Under the pieces are notes generated by a model. That model ran no database searches. It was not told the origin of the DNA and saw only the letters and a program-made list of their open reading frames with translations. The position numbers were made by a program, and so were the translations under genes. A stretch of 64,000 bases of DNA from Sanderia malayensis (lineage: Eukaryota; Cnidaria; Scyphozoa; Semaeostomeae; Pelagiidae). This document shows, in pieces, positions 22,311-35,152 of this stretch. Each line of letters begins with the position of its first letter. Position 1 is the first letter of the stretch. Location of the stretch: positions 310,001-374,000 of the forward strand of contig RQOL01000616.1 of the NCBI GenBank assembly GCA_013076295.1, written 5' to 3'.

Positions 22311-23768
22311 CATTTTCTTGGGTTTTGAGATTCATTCAGAATCTAAAAGCAGCTGTACAAAAGACCCAACAAAACAAAGCAGACTTGTTGGATGTCTCGG
22401 GAACAAACAATGCTGAAAGTATCCTTATTAGAGCCATTCAATCTCGTGCGTACAGCAATGAAATCAAGTTCTTGCTGTCTTCAAACAACTCAGATAAAAA
22501 GCCACCATTGTATGTCACACAATTCAATTTGTTTTTAGACGAGAAACAGGTGTTGCGTTTTTGAACGCGTATAAGCAAATCTTCTGTTTTAGATTCAGGC
22601 AAATAACCAATTCTGCTTCCTACAGGAAATTATTATGCATCTTTGCTTATACAGGAGTGTCATCGGAAAGTCTTCCACAATAGGGTACGAAAAACTTTAA
22701 GTTTATTGCGTCAACAGTATTGGGTACCGCGGGGGAGAGAGATAACAAAAAAGGTCATTCGCAATTGTGTACCTTGCAAGAAATTGGAAGCTTTTCCTTT
22801 CAGCACTAAATTTGCACCCGATTTGCCACAGTTGAGAGTAGACGACGCTCCACCATTTACTAACACTGGTATGGATTTTGCTGGTCCTTTGATGTTACGC
22901 AACCAAATTGGTTCGGGAAAATACTACATATGTTTATTTACATGCATGTCAAGTCGAGCCATTCATTTAGAACTAGTTGAATCTTTAGAAGTTGAAGCAT
23001 TTTTACGTGCATTTTGGAGATCTTGTGCACGTCGAGGCTTGCCATCTCTTTTGTATAGCGACAATGCTAAAAGTTTTAAATCTGCAGAAAAAGAAGTAAA
23101 GAAGCTACTAACATCTCCAAGATTACACGAGGCCTTTGTTTCACAGGGAGTCAAATGGAAACATATTACGGAAAGGAGCCCTTGGCAAGGAGGGGTTTGG
23201 GAAAGACTCATCAGGAGTGTGAAAAGGTGTATTATAAAGGTAGTAGGGCGAGCAAGTTTAGATTTTCAGGAAATGGCCACAATCTTAACTGAGGTGGAGA
23301 GTATTGTTAACTCACGTCCAATAATATACGTTTATGATGATACGGAAGGTATATCTTATCCCCTCACACCCTGTCATCTGATTAACGGTAGAAATCTATC
23401 TCATTTACCCAGTGACAGGTATCTTGAATTGATAAGTACCTATGAATCGCTATCAGGCAGGGCCAAAACTTAACCGATTACTTTTAGGACATTTTTCGAA
23501 GAGATGGAAGAACGAGAATTTGCTCGGATTGATGGAAGCTTACAAGCCTAAAATTCACGTCAAGGAGCCAGTCGTGTCTGTGGGAGATGTGGTTCTGCTG
23601 AAAGGTGACCAGAAAAGAAAGTTTTGGAAACTCTGTAGAATACAAGAATTGATGCCAGGTATAGATGGAAGTGTAAAATCTGCAAGATTGCAGGTGTCCA
23701 CTAAGGAAGGTAAGCTCGGTACACAGGTATTATGTCGACCGATAAAGTTGCTTATACCTTTGGAATGA

Positions 23769-24430
23769 CATTGTCATTCTGGCCCATCGCTGCCTACGCA
23801 AGCGGCCTCACAGCCTACGCAATTGCCATTAGAAAATTTATTTGTAGCAAGGTCAAAACGTAATGAAGGAGTAATTGGCGAATATATTCATAGACATAAT
23901 TTTGGTAGAACTTAACAAAAAAACATTTCAACCTTATTACGCTGTATGATGAACATTTAAACTTATTACATATTTTAGCACTTTGCTTATTCTTTTCTTA
24001 ACCTTATTCATTTAGCTTAAGTTGATCACTAGAGTGAATCAAATCGGGCAGTGTGTTTAGAAGCGTTGGCTTCCTTGGGGGGTCCGGGTCCCAGTTCCCT
24101 TGGCAATACTTGTAAGCACATGCGTTCGATTTGGAACAGAACAGTACGAGTACCTTTTACGAAATCATCAGTCAACGTTGGCCGCAGCCAACTCTGATTA
24201 TCGATCCAAATTAATTATTGTAGTTTATCTTTTATTATCTTGCTGTTATTATTCAAAAAAGGAATTATTCCGTACTTGAGAGCTTTTCTGCATGCCTAAC
24301 CTCACGACACAACAATCGTAAATTCATTTAAAATTGAAAACGAAAACGTTTTGAATTTAAAGGAAATATAATGTTGTTTTCAAGAATTTAATAAGAAATT
24401 TGTCATCGTGGTCCCGGGCAACCATACTTA
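23769..24430. other. possible BEL/Pao 3' LTR region, no gene
   Basis: The 660 bases after the BEL stop hold no coding sequence. A 3' LTR is expected here, but without a 5' copy its limits cannot be set. Confidence 0.3.
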
Positions 24431-25033
24431 TCTCAATGCAACCTCGAACCCAGGGCCCTTCTAGCTTCGCTGACATGGCCCTGGTATTTATAGATTTGGT
24501 GTTAATTTATTCCGTGTAATTATGCAAAAAACATAGATGACGTTAACATATCAGGGTAAATATAACATAATTAGCGTCGCTCGTGCCTCCACGCCATTTT
24601 GTTTCGTCTACAATTTAGCTTTCTCTGTGTGAATTTTGGAATTATTTGGGATTAATGTTTGTCAGAGTCTTTTTTTAGTTCCTGAATTTCGAATTCCTGA
24701 ATTTGGAATTACAAAATTTACAAAATTTGTGCAAATTTTGTAATTTGCAACTTTTGTAATTTGCAATTTTTTTCCAAAACATGGAAACACACGGAAATTG
24801 AAAGTAATTATAGCCGCCTTATTCGAATTCAATCGTAATTTTTGAGCAACAGATGCATGTAAATTCACATAATTAAAAATAACATTGCAAGTTGAAGATT
24901 AGATCAGTGAGAATATTTATTAAAAGTGTTTGAAACTTAATTTCATAAATTGACAAAGTAAACTTTCATTTTGGAGGAGTACAACAATTATTTATGTTGA
25001 GCAAAATTGGCCTTCACCTATGCCCGCGAACTG

Positions 25034-25423
25034 CCGTATTTCCTCGATTAAACGCCCCCCTCGTTTAAGAGCCCCCCTCGAATAAACGCCCCCTTATGCT
25101 ACTAACGTTTGAAATAAACGCCCCCTTATGCTACAAACTTTTGAAATAAATGCCCCCTTCGATTAAACGCCCCCCACACAACAATTTTTTTAAGTTGGTG
25201 TAGTGTATTGTTGCTCGATAAAGGCAAGGCACAACTAAAGCATTTTCTCTTTTCCTGGACCCAATGACAGAGGCTGTGATCTTGTCCTTTCTAATAAACG
25301 CCCCCCACGAATAATGGCCCCCCTCGATGAGACACCCCTTCAAAGAGTTCCGAGATTAATAAACGTTTATTAATCGAGGAAATTTATTAATTAATTTATT
25401 ATCGTTTAATCGAGGAAATAAGG
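25034..25423. mobile_element. MITE family 2 (CCTCGATTAAACG ends), copy 1
   Basis: Left CCGTATTTCCTCGATTAAACG-type end and right CGTTTAATCGAGGAAATAAG end. The body has repeated AAACGCCCCC / TAAACGCCCCC motifs. Comparison with the uninterrupted second copy of family 1 near 30880 shows clean insertion at a GAACT/ATTTG site. Another copy of this MITE spans 47120-49063. Its body gives a spurious open frame (CLIEGG.. type). Confidence 0.8.
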
Positions 25424-27230
25424 TATTTGTTTTCAGCCGTGTAAAAAGCAAAATAACGCCCGAATTAAAGGTAAAATTTATATATAGCTTTAAATTCGAT
25501 ATTACTAATCACTTTCAAAACCTTAAGCCTCAAAAGTAACAACATATCAGTCCGAAAATCATACGTTTTCGATGGGCCTAGGCGCTGCAGACAGGCCGAA
25601 GTAAATTTGAATATGTCTCGGATTGAAAAAAGAAATGAAGTTATGACCTGTTTATAATTTTCTCCCGTCATCATCGAAAGGTTTTTAAAATTCTTGTTAG
25701 GGTTTTACTTGTGAAGCTTAGTAAATAATAACAATGCAGGGTAACGTTTTCTCTCACATTCTCTGCACACTTTCCCTTGTTTTCCTTGTCTTTCTCGAAA
25801 ATTAATTCTTGAAATTCCAGGGGTGACTAACTTATGCAATTTCTATTGTTAATCGATTAGCCAATCACAACAAAAAGGTGGCTCCTACCAAAATACGGAA
25901 CGCGAAACGAAACGCGAAACGGAATATGGGGCGGAAGGGAACGAAACGGATTACTGAAATACGGAACGGATTACCAAAATGCGAAACGATTACGTCAACA
26001 AGGGCATGGCCGATTACTAAAATAAGGAACGATTACTAAAATACAAAACACGGATGTTTGTCGGCTTTTTTCTGCAAAATGTGTAAAACACAGACCGGAA
26101 CATTTGTTCACATGATGGCAGCGGGCGTATGTTTGCATTGCAAGTTTAGATGGCTTTGTTTTGGTCTCAGCCTACATTAAGAAGGATCAGATTCAACTGT
26201 AAAGGCTATAGTGGGCCCTACTGTAAAAAATTAACTAAAACATTGTTAATTATTGTAGATTACCCACTTTAAATATATTCTATTATTATTATTATTATTA
26301 AAATATCCTTTGCTAGGCCTACCCGACCTTGGGCAGAATATTCTACGTGGTAACGTGGTTGTGCTGGGCCTGGACGGTCGACTGTCAAGGCTAGAGAAAC
26401 CCATCTTTCTACAAATTATCGTCAGTACTCAAGTCGTTCTAAAATAATATCGAGCATGCATCACATCGCCTTTTTGTGTTAAAACCTTTTCAATTGAAGA
26501 GTTTAGAATAGGAAAGTGCAAAGACAAATGAAGAAGACCACAGAAAATGTTTAAATGTTTCATAACGAAAACTTCATTATGTGATGTGATGTGATGTGAT
26601 ATCGATCACTATATTTTAATGCGCACTGTAAGCAAGCAGAAGAAAAGCAAATAGCTTTGTAATGTATAATAAATCATTATAACCCTTTAACATTGTGCCA
26701 TTAACGATGTAGAATGACGCTTGTAGAATGTATGTGTTTGTACAATTGAAAAGGTTTCAACACAAAAGGCGATGTCATGCATGTTCATTAAATATTTTAG
26801 AACGGCTTGAGTACTGACGATAATTTGTAGAAAGATTGGTTTCTCTAGCCTTGACAGTCGACCGTCCAGGCCCAGCACCACGTAGAATATTCTGCCCAAG
26901 GTCGGGTAGGCCTAGCAAAGGATATTGTGGAAATTCAAACAGAAAATGAAAGCGAATACATGAACAATAATTTCAACATTACCATTAAACTGTAAATAAC
27001 CTTTAAAGTTGAATCTGATTCTTCTTAATGTAGACTGAGACCAAAAACAAGCCATCCAAACTTGCACTGCAAAGATACGCCTGCCGCTTTTATGTGAACA
27101 AATGTTCCGGTCTGTGTTTTACACATTTTGCAGAAAAAAGCCGAATAACATCCGTGTTTCGTATTTTAGTAATCGTTCTTTATTTTAGTAATCGGCCATG
27201 CTCTTGTTGACGTAATCGTTTCGCATTTAA

Positions 27231-29088
27231 AGGGGAACTGAAACCATTTTTGAACTTTTGATAATCTGAAAGAGCGTATTGAGTTACCCCGAAATCTGAA
27301 GTTTTTCGAAAATTGGAGCTATATTTAGCGAGATACGGGGGCAAACGTGACGAAATTTTTTCAGCCAAAAAGTGGCACCCGGAAGGCTTATTTAATCAGC
27401 CTCGTTCTGAGTTTTGTGACGTCGAATTATGTACGGAAGTGATTTTAACGCACTGAACCTTCTAATGTATTTGGCATCCATATCGACTAAAAACGAATTA
27501 AAATTTCAAATAAAATGATCATATAGAAATTTATATATGTGTGAACCATAATAATCATGTAAAGACATTCCTTTGACAAATTGGTTGTCTAAAACAAGGT
27601 TTCAATCGCGTGAAAAAAATAACAGCATTCACATGTTTCAAGTAAATTTCTGCATAAAATTGCGCAAAAACTTCACCTCATAATTGCCAGATGAGGCTAC
27701 CTATGCGTTATTTCTATTTAGAAATATTTTTACACTATTACCTATTTTTGAAAAATATTCCTCAATTTTTGAAAACAGCACCCATCCAAATCAACATATA
27801 CAATACAATAACATTCACACATTTATCTATTTTCTGGTAACATTCTGCATAATTGTTTATAAGAAAGTTTTCTTCAGCCCAGCTTTCAGACTTGCTATAT
27901 TTTTCCAAAAACCCTCAATGCAATAACATCTGTACAAATAACATAACAGAAAAACAACAAATTATCTCAATATATATATATATAGCCATGATATTAATAT
28001 GACAATAACTACAAATATTGAACTAGAGATCTGTAAAGTTTCTTAGGATTTAAAGGTCCACCCCTGATCTTTCTAAACTTTTTGAAGAACCAAGCATAAC
28101 TTTCTTACAAAATAAAAAACACGTATTTATACTATGAAAAGAATACATTGGGTAGTTTTAGTTGAGTGTTTAATGCAGAAAGGTTGACCATTTGAAGGTT
28201 GGAAATCATGCATAAGGCTAAAACCCCTGATGGGCTAAGCTGTGTGGCTGGGGCACCAGGTAATATAAGAGCTGTATCAATAATAGTCATATATATGGAA
28301 TTAGCATGCACCAATTTATAAAAAATCTAAATTAATGTAAAGGTGGACTGCTTTCGCCAAGAAAAAAAGATTAAATTTTAACTCGGCCACTTATGTGGAT
28401 CCTGCACTCTGCTCTAAACACTTTGAAGCTTATCACAGGTCACTTGGGGGAACAGCAAAACACGAGAGCTCCCTTTTGACTCTCTGCACACACTTGCGCT
28501 TGCCACATACACACCTGGGCAAAAAAAGGAGGACATAATTACATAGTTCAAAGTTTTAGTTTCTATATAGGGCAGTATTGAATAACAGATATTTTTTACA
28601 TGTAAACTCACCATGATTTAACTTCTACTGTGTTTGTAACGATCTCGCAGCGCAGCAGTACAACAGGAGTTAGGCCATCGTGATCTTTCACAACATCTTC
28701 TTCACTACTCGTATCATAGCTGTCTGCCAGAGACTCAAACTGATATGGTTTTACATCTCCAACATACAGACATACTTCCTTTTTCAGATGATAATTTATT
28801 GGATACCGAAAAGCTACTATTATCTTACTCTTTAACCGAACTTCTGAGACGCACACAAGCGCAACGCGGTGTTCTCAAGTAAAACAAAATCCAGCTTGTA
28901 CATCTTTCGACGTCACGACCAACTTCCGCAATCTCAAAATTGGCTGAAAAAAATTGCCCAATTTTGGCACTTTGACGCCGATTTATTCACACTTGCGGGT
29001 TTCAAAAAATTGTCAAAAAATATGATTTCACATTTTTTCAATAAGTTCCAACGAAAAATCAAAAAAAAATTTTCATTTCAGTTCCCCT
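27231..29088. mobile_element. TTAA-flanked element (piggyBac/Kolobok-like target), 1858 bp
   Basis: Inverted ends AGGGGAACTGAAA / TTTCAGTTCCCCT with TTAA at 27227-27230 and 29089-29092. The empty site aligns base for base in length with the opposite arm of the foldback. The superfamily is inferred from TTAA only. It holds one possible captured exon on the minus strand (28608-28856). Confidence 0.85.
28608..28856 (-). pseudogene. possible P2X7-receptor-C-terminal-like exon
   Basis: The minus-strand frame contains GDVKPYQFESLADSYDTSSEED, followed by RCEIVTNTVEV and a GTGAGT donor-like sequence after VKSW. This resembles the first exon of the multicopy P2X7-C-terminal-like proteins of cnidarians and fish (acidic linker, then a C-x-C-rich module), but most of the expected cysteines are not visible and no second exon was recognised. 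Function unknown. The resemblance is from memory and weak. Confidence 0.3.
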
Positions 29089-29263
29089 TTAAATAATCCG
29101 TTCCGTATTGTAGTAATCGTTGCGTTCCGTTCCGCCCCATACCCCGCTTCACGTTTCTTTTCGCGTTCCGTATTTTAGTAGGAGCATTGCGAGGTAGGTA
29201 CCAGGGCCATGTCAGCAAAGGTGCAAAGGTAGAAGGGCCCTGGATTCGAGGTTGATCTCACTG

Positions 29264-29715
29264 CTATTAATACAAATTTATTCTGTCGTAAAATGAGGCT
29301 TTGCATAAATAAATTTGTTGACCTTATTTTCCTTGTACTCAAACTGATATGTGTATATGCCATAGAGATAGGATATAAGATAATCTGGAGTGCTAACGGC
29401 CGATACTCCCTCTGTGTAGCGGGTGAAGCGAAAATTTCTAGCCAGCAGCCACGCTCCAACAAAATGGCGGTCAAAACTCCACAGCTAGAACTTCACATTT
29501 TGAAGTCATTGATTCATTGATACTTTCAATTAAAACCGCAAAGAAACATTCTAATCTTTAAAACATTATGTTATATTCATTATAATGAAAGTTCATGGTT
29601 GTTTTTACAATATCATACTAAGTTAAAAACTTTAATGTAATTTGCAATGGCACGAATTGTTAGGCTTCGATATATCTTGGAGGGTGAATTTAGACTCACT
29701 ACATTGCGTCCCTGT
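29264..29715. other. no gene seen
   Basis: AT-rich sequence. The part near 29690-29715 (GACTCACTACATTGCGTCCC) is matched in inverted orientation near 31400-31420, so an older inverted-repeat element may surround the copies in between. Confidence 0.4.
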
Positions 29716-30330
29716 GCCTCGCTCGTTTTTACTCGCTCGTTTGAGGGACTTATGGACTTACAGGTCAAAAAGTGGAAAAAATGTTCTGTGGCGACAAATT
29801 TTTGTCGCCCCAATCAGATTGCAGCACTTGGCTTTTAGACAATGGCTATTGTTCTTTTTGACCAATCACGTTCAACCACAACTTAGGCCAAGAAAAATGA
29901 GGCTTAGCTCGACATTTAACGGACCAGCCTGGACTATAAGAAATGGCGTGGCGTCAATTTTTAATTCAACAACAAATGGCGGGAAAATGCCGAAGCTGTG
30001 AGAAAAGTTAAAAAGAATATAAACTCAATAAATTTTCGTGTTCTTCCGAGAAATGTTGACAAAAAGTCTTAATTAATTGTCTGTTTTTGTATCTGGGCCG
30101 CGTACAAGTTCATGTAAACACGGCTTTTCGTTGGATAATCGCATTTCATTAGGACTTGTTGTATTCATGATTATGAGAAAAAACAACAGAATTTTCGCGT
30201 CCCCCAGCAACTTTCCAAATTCCAAGTTTTAATCTTGTAGCATTTCATCAGAGCGAGGCGGCACATTTTTTTCCAGCTTTTGAACAGTAAGTCCATAAGT
30301 CCCTTGTGTTGAGCGAGTTGCGAGCGAGGC
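29716..30330. mobile_element. 615-bp inverted-repeat element
   Basis: Left end GCCTCGCTCG...GAGGGACTTATGGACTTA and right end TAAGTCCATAAGTCCCTTGT...CGAGCGAGGC are inverted copies over about 60 bp. No coding sequence. Target duplication not resolved. Confidence 0.65.
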
Positions 30331-30336
30331 TCTGGG

Positions 30337-31393
30337 CAACCTCGAACCCAGGGCCCTTCCAACTTCGCTGACATGGCCCTGGTACCTACCTCCAGATTTG
30401 TTGGGAATTTATTCCATGTAATTATGCAAAAACATACATGAAGTTAAAATATCAGGGTAATTATCACATAATTAGCGTCGCTCGTGCCTCCACGCCATTT
30501 TGTTTCGTCTACAATTTAGTTTTCTCTGTGATATTTTTGGAATTATTTGGGATTACTGTTTGTCAGAGAGTCCTTTTTTTAATTCCTAAATTCCTCCGGG
30601 CATATTGCTGTGCGAATTTTTTATAAAACCTCAACTCACAGAAATTGAAAGTGATTATATCGGTTTTATCCGAATTCAATCGTAATTTTTGAGCAACAGG
30701 TGCATGTAAATTCACATAATTAAAAATAACATTCCAAGTTGAAGATTAGACCGGAAAGAATATTTATCAAAAGTGTTTGAAACTGAATTTCATAAATTGA
30801 CAAAGCAAATTTTCATTTTGGAGGAGTACAACAATTATTTATGTTGAGCAAAATTGGCTTTCACCTATGCCCCCGAACTATTTGTTTTCAGACGTGTAAA
30901 AAGCAAAATAACGCCTGAATTAAACGTAAAATTTATATATAGCTTTAAACTTGATGTTAATAATAATTTTCAAAAATTTAAGCCTCAAAATTAACAACAA
31001 ATCAGTCCAAAAATCATACGTTTTTGCTGGGCCTAGGCGCTGCAGACAGGCCGAAGTAAATTTGAAAATATCTCGGATTGAAAAAAAGAAATGAAGCTAT
31101 CACCTGTTTATAATTTTCTCCTGTCATCATCGAAAGGTTTTTAAAATTCTTGTTAGCGTTTTACTCGTGAAGCATAGTAAATAACAACAATGCAGGGTCA
31201 CGTATTCTCTCACATTGTCTGCACATTTTTCCTTGTTTTCCTTGCCTTTCTTGAAAATTAATTTTTGAAATTCCCCGGGTCACTAACTTATGCAATTTCT
31301 ATTGTTAATTGGTTAGCCAATCACAGTCCATTATTGCGAGGTAGGTACCAGGGCCATGTCAGCGAAGCTGGAAGGGCCCTGGGCTCGAGGTTG
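30337..31393. mobile_element. Inverted-repeat element family 1, copy 2 (1057 bp, uninterrupted)
   Basis: Same ends as 24440-29254. Flanks GGCTCTGGG (30328-30336) and GGCACTGGG (31394-31402) are a 9-bp duplication with one mismatch. It serves as the empty-site reference for the insertions in copy 1. Confidence 0.87.
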
Positions 31394-31402
31394 GGCACTG
31401 GG

Positions 31403-33600
31403 ACGTAATGTAATGAGTCTAGGGTGAACTTTTGTATCCATGTGCTAAAAAAGTTTGAAAATATTGCGTCCCTGTGCGCAGTCACAGGGTTTCGATGTAT
31501 CAAGTGGTAAAAAAATGGCCGCCATTGGAGGATTTTTGTCGTCTTGAGGATGAGCCCCGTTCGCACTCTAAATTATCTTATATCCTATCTCTATATGGTA
31601 TATGCACTGCATTATTCTTTTTGGCTACCACATCAGCATAACAGCGCCGTACAACTACGACTCCCGTTGGCTGAAAAATAAGGTAGTTTTACGACCTTAC
31701 CATATGCTATATTTTATTATTGATCGGCAGTTAGTAGATTTAGCTGTAATATTTTACAAGTTATGTTGGATTTAGTCCATGATGATTGCTTGAGAGCTAA
31801 CACTTGGCACGCATGTGTTTTTATGTAAGAAAAAATTATACAGGTGTAAATAATCTCAAAGGGAACACATGTTATGTAAAGATGGAAATTGCAACAATGT
31901 TTTTTTTTGGCCATACAATACATCCTGTGTAACATTTATAAATCTAAAATTTCCTATTATCATTTTACAATATAACAATATTTTGCCCTTCACCGGATTT
32001 TGTCTGCACTTGACAATTATTTTCACTTTCATTTGCACTTGGCACTACTTGGCCCACTCATTTCTGTGCACCCGAGGTCTCTGTGCTCTGGGCAAAAAGT
32101 GCCACACTCTGCAGAGCGGGTTTTGAGTTGAACAAACTTTCTTACAAAAACATGTTATAAATTAACCATTCTATAATTCTATAGCTATGATACTTAGAGT
32201 GCCACAATACTTTGCATGTTGACAATTCTTGTCAAGTGTGGGAAGTTTTGCATTTTGGATCAATTCAAGACATTGTGTTCTGTTTTTAACAGTAAACATT
32301 TTCTCAAAAATCCATTTTTCTGGAGTTGCAAAGTGTATAAGATAAGAACATTTTCATTTTTTGCTTTCATAATTTTTCATTTTCATTTCCTGTAGATTGT
32401 TTGTAAATTTTGCATGCAGTTGATTTCTTCATATTTGCAAAGTGTTGATGCTTCTAGCACCTGATTCATAAATATTATGCAGGATGGGTCAAAAGGCATA
32501 ATAATTTGTAGAAATTGTGTCTTAAGGAAAATTTTTCAATATATTCTACCATACAATATTCAGCTCAAAAGCATCTTGTATATAAATATTTCGTAATTAA
32601 TTGTGTAATTTATGAGCAGTTTATTTCTAGTCGTGAAACCTATTTTTATGACATTATATGTCTGAAAATTGCCAACCTTAAAAATGCAAAGCAAGGTAGA
32701 TTAGAAGTGATGAAATGATTAAACAAGGTGTTCAAAGTTTCCTCTTCTCTGTTTAATAAACGTTTGCAGTTGTTTTGCCTGAGTATTAATTATTTTCACA
32801 AATTCTCATTGACAACAATCCTTATACCTGTTCAGTTGCCTAATGCCATTGCACGGAATTGTGTATGCTGTTCTCAGGCAAACAGGCAAGTTCTTGTTAG
32901 GAAATTCTGAAATGATTTACTTTTTTCTCCAACCTTTCTCAATTTTCAAGTTTCCTGTGAAATGGTTATTTTTTTTGTGAAATTCAGGCACATTGCTCTC
33001 CTCTGAGCAATTTGAAAATGTCAAAACATATTACTCTTCCAACATAGTCACCTTGCAGACATTAAATCTCATTACAGCAAGTTTCACAATTATACATTTT
33101 AAAATTACAACTGCTCACAATTGACAAAACTACATTTACACAAGATGTCTTTACGGGGTTTACTTTTTTGGCCTTTCCTGTATAAAGCAAAATGCTTTAT
33201 TGTTCTTAATGACTTGACATTTGTTCCATTACTTCAGTCACCTCTATGATTTTTTGATTAACGTAATCTAGATTTTAGCAATAGTCAGAAAAGTTGTGAT
33301 TTGCTCAGGTATTTCATGGAAAATAATTTTTTTTATTGCCTCATGATGTCCATTGGTAAAAGATGTTCACAAGAGATTGACTATTATGTTGCTGAATTTG
33401 TATAATAAGTTCATCTACAATTTGACACAATTTATTGTTGGGCATGTGTAATTTTTAAATTTTTTGATATCATCCAGGGTCACCACTATTCATTTGAGTA
33501 TGACTAGTGCTTCAATTTAGCTGATCTCAGTTTTCATTTTTGAAACAAATTGCTTAACTTAAATTAGAGACTTCATTTTCAGAAGCATTTACATTATAAA
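31403..33600. other. gene-free AT-rich stretch with a divergent repeat
   Basis: No gene or RNA recognised. Segments around 32500-32700 and 33100-33190 resemble 43920-44110 and 44530-44660 (for example TTCTACCATA..ATATTCA and GACACAAGATGT), so an old dispersed repeat is present. Confidence 0.45.
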
Positions 33601-33899
33601 TTCTTTAAATATCACTTTGAGCCTCTCTAACATTTACATTTTGTCATCTGTTAATAACCAGTTGAGAGTTAAAAGGGCACAGGCCCAAGCTGAAAGCCAC
33701 ATTTCCTGTACCGGGAACACCAATGGAGTGCATATTTTATTGCAGGCGGATAAGAATGCAAGGGTTATCTGTAAGAGAAAGTCTCCACTTACTGAAAATA
33801 TGATTACTGGAGTAATGGATTACTGGAGGAACAGTAATGCTCATGAAGTAAAGGATTTACTAATGTGAATTGTGATTAAGAAAGCTATTTTCTCAAATG

Positions 33900-35143
33900 T
33901 TAGCCCTAGGATCATTTCAGGAAAATTACATCTTGTGCACAATCCAGTGTGTGAGAGATAAATCCACAGGATAAATTTTCTAGGTGGAATCTACAGGCCT
34001 CCAGATAGTCCTCTCATCCACCTTGCGAATCTTGAAAATAATCTGGTTGCAGCTACATCAAGAAACTGTGAAGTAATTATCATTGGTCACTTAAATTGTG
34101 ACCTCCTTAAGCCAGATATAAGTCCAGCAAAAGACTTGAAAGAAATAATTACTTCATATGCTTTTAAATAATTAATTGAAGAGGTTACAAGAGTAACGTC
34201 CACCTCTTCAACTCTTATTGATATTATCATGACCAATCAAGGACTTTAAACGTTGAAAGCAGGTGTCTTGCATACATCATTAAGTGATCATTCACTAGTT
34301 TATGTCATCCCCAGCCAAAAGAGTTCTAAGGCAAAAGCAGTCTTCAAGAAAGTTCGAACATACAAGCACTTCAATGCAGATAATTTCAAAGCTGACATCA
34401 TAAAGCTGCCACTTGATAAATGTTGTAAAGTGAACAATATTGACACGGCAGTGCTTCTATGGACAGAACTTTACTGAGTGGTCAATAAACATGCACCTGA
34501 ACAAATGATAAAAGTTCGGACAAGGCCAAAGCCATGGTTTATTGCTGAAATGCAAGATATGATTAACAAAAAAGATCAACTTAGAAAATTCGCAGTAAAA
34601 TCAAAATGGGAAATGTCCTGGGAAAACTTCAAAGTTGGAAAGAAGGCTGTTAAAAAGGCGCAAGGCTAAAGATACTTTTTTCAAAAGTCTCTTAGAAGAA
34701 AATAAGTACAATCGAAAACATATTTGGAAAAGACTTAAGTGCCTTGTGCCTTGTGATGAAAGTAACAGAATTCCTCAGCAATGGGAAACAAAGAGTAAAG
34801 CTACTGAGCTTAATCAATTCTTTGCAAAAGTGGGATCAAAAACTCAAGAAAGTCTTCCTTGCTGTCACCGACATTTTAAATTTCCATTCAATATAAAATC
34901 ATTATTCTCCTTTAGGACGGTAACAGCCAATGAGGTCCTCGAAATCTTGAGGACAATGCCTTCCAATAAGGCAATAGGAATTGATAGCATAGACCTGAAA
35001 TCACTGAAAGTTGTTGATGACATTGTGGCAAACTCGATAGGTCGACTAATAGATCTGAGCATAGCAACTGAAACTGCCCATCCGTATGGAAAACTTCTAT
35101 TACAACACCAGTAAATAAGAGTGGAGAAAATCTGCTATACTCC
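33900..35143 (+). pseudogene. LINE ORF2: endonuclease and linker
   Basis: Frames 34253-34477 and 34478-34669 form one nearly continuous frame broken by a stop at 34475-34477. They contain KAVFKKVRTYKHFNADNFKAD, RPKPWFIAEMQDMINKKD, and then in a shifted frame the KSKATELNQFFAKVGSKTQ and SNKAIGIDSIDLKSLK linker (34635-35114). Upstream, 33985-34250, lies the endonuclease core with two further stops. The endonuclease would nick target DNA for primed reverse transcription. With the GDxN catalytic Asp replaced it would be inactive. Confidence 0.8.
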
Positions 35144-35152
35144 AATTACAGA

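Larger units (their letters stand above)
20613..23768 (+). pseudogene. BEL/Pao retrotransposon pol (5'-truncated)
   Basis: RT starts mid-domain (AFLQIEIKPADLD, then RFLWF, FGLKPSPSILGATIRQH) with the catalytic YVDD box near 20860. An A17-peptidase/linker region follows (LKIAAKIFDPLGC..), then RNase H (IHAFSDASVRAY, ISRLELLGANL), an LPSRG..LFWWEGPEFL region near 22010-22070, and integrase 22643-23473 with all three catalytic residues visible (TGMDFAG, YSDNAKSF, GGVWERLI). It ends in a pol C-terminal module to the stop at 23766. Gag, protease and the 5' LTR are missing. Frames are broken near 20995-21060, 22015, 22280 and 22562-22640. A TA-flanked MITE interrupts it at 21420-21606. Confidence 0.9.
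25881..29185. mobile_element. Foldback element with ~630-bp inverted arms
   Basis: Arm 25881-26510 is repeated inverted at about 26738-27226 plus 29093-29185. Ends are GCTCCTACCAAAATACGGAA and its near reverse complement ending TAGTAGGAGC. The arms carry repeats of the type CGGATTACTGAAATACGGAA near their tips. The spacer (about 26510-26740) contains (GTGAT)n. The right arm is split at a TTAA by the element at 27231-29088. No transposase is encoded. Confidence 0.8.
24440..29254. mobile_element. Inverted-repeat element family 1, copy 1 (9-bp duplication), heavily nested
   Basis: Left end CAACCTCGAACCCAGGGCCC and right end the near reverse complement (GGGCCCTGGATTCGAGGTTG). Flanks ATCTCAATG (24431-24439) and ATCTCACTG (29255-29263) form a 9-bp duplication with one mismatch. 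The terminal repeat continues about 50 bp through GACATGGCCCTGGTA. A 9-bp duplication suggests a MULE-type non-autonomous element (inference). The original element is about 1.06 kb, judged from copy 2 at 30337-31393; the rest is nested insertions at 25034-25423 and 25881-29185. No coding capacity of its own. Confidence 0.85.

Noticed and set aside
25131..25343. Small CLIEGG-type protein on the minus strand
   Set aside because: It is the body of MITE family 2, not a gene.
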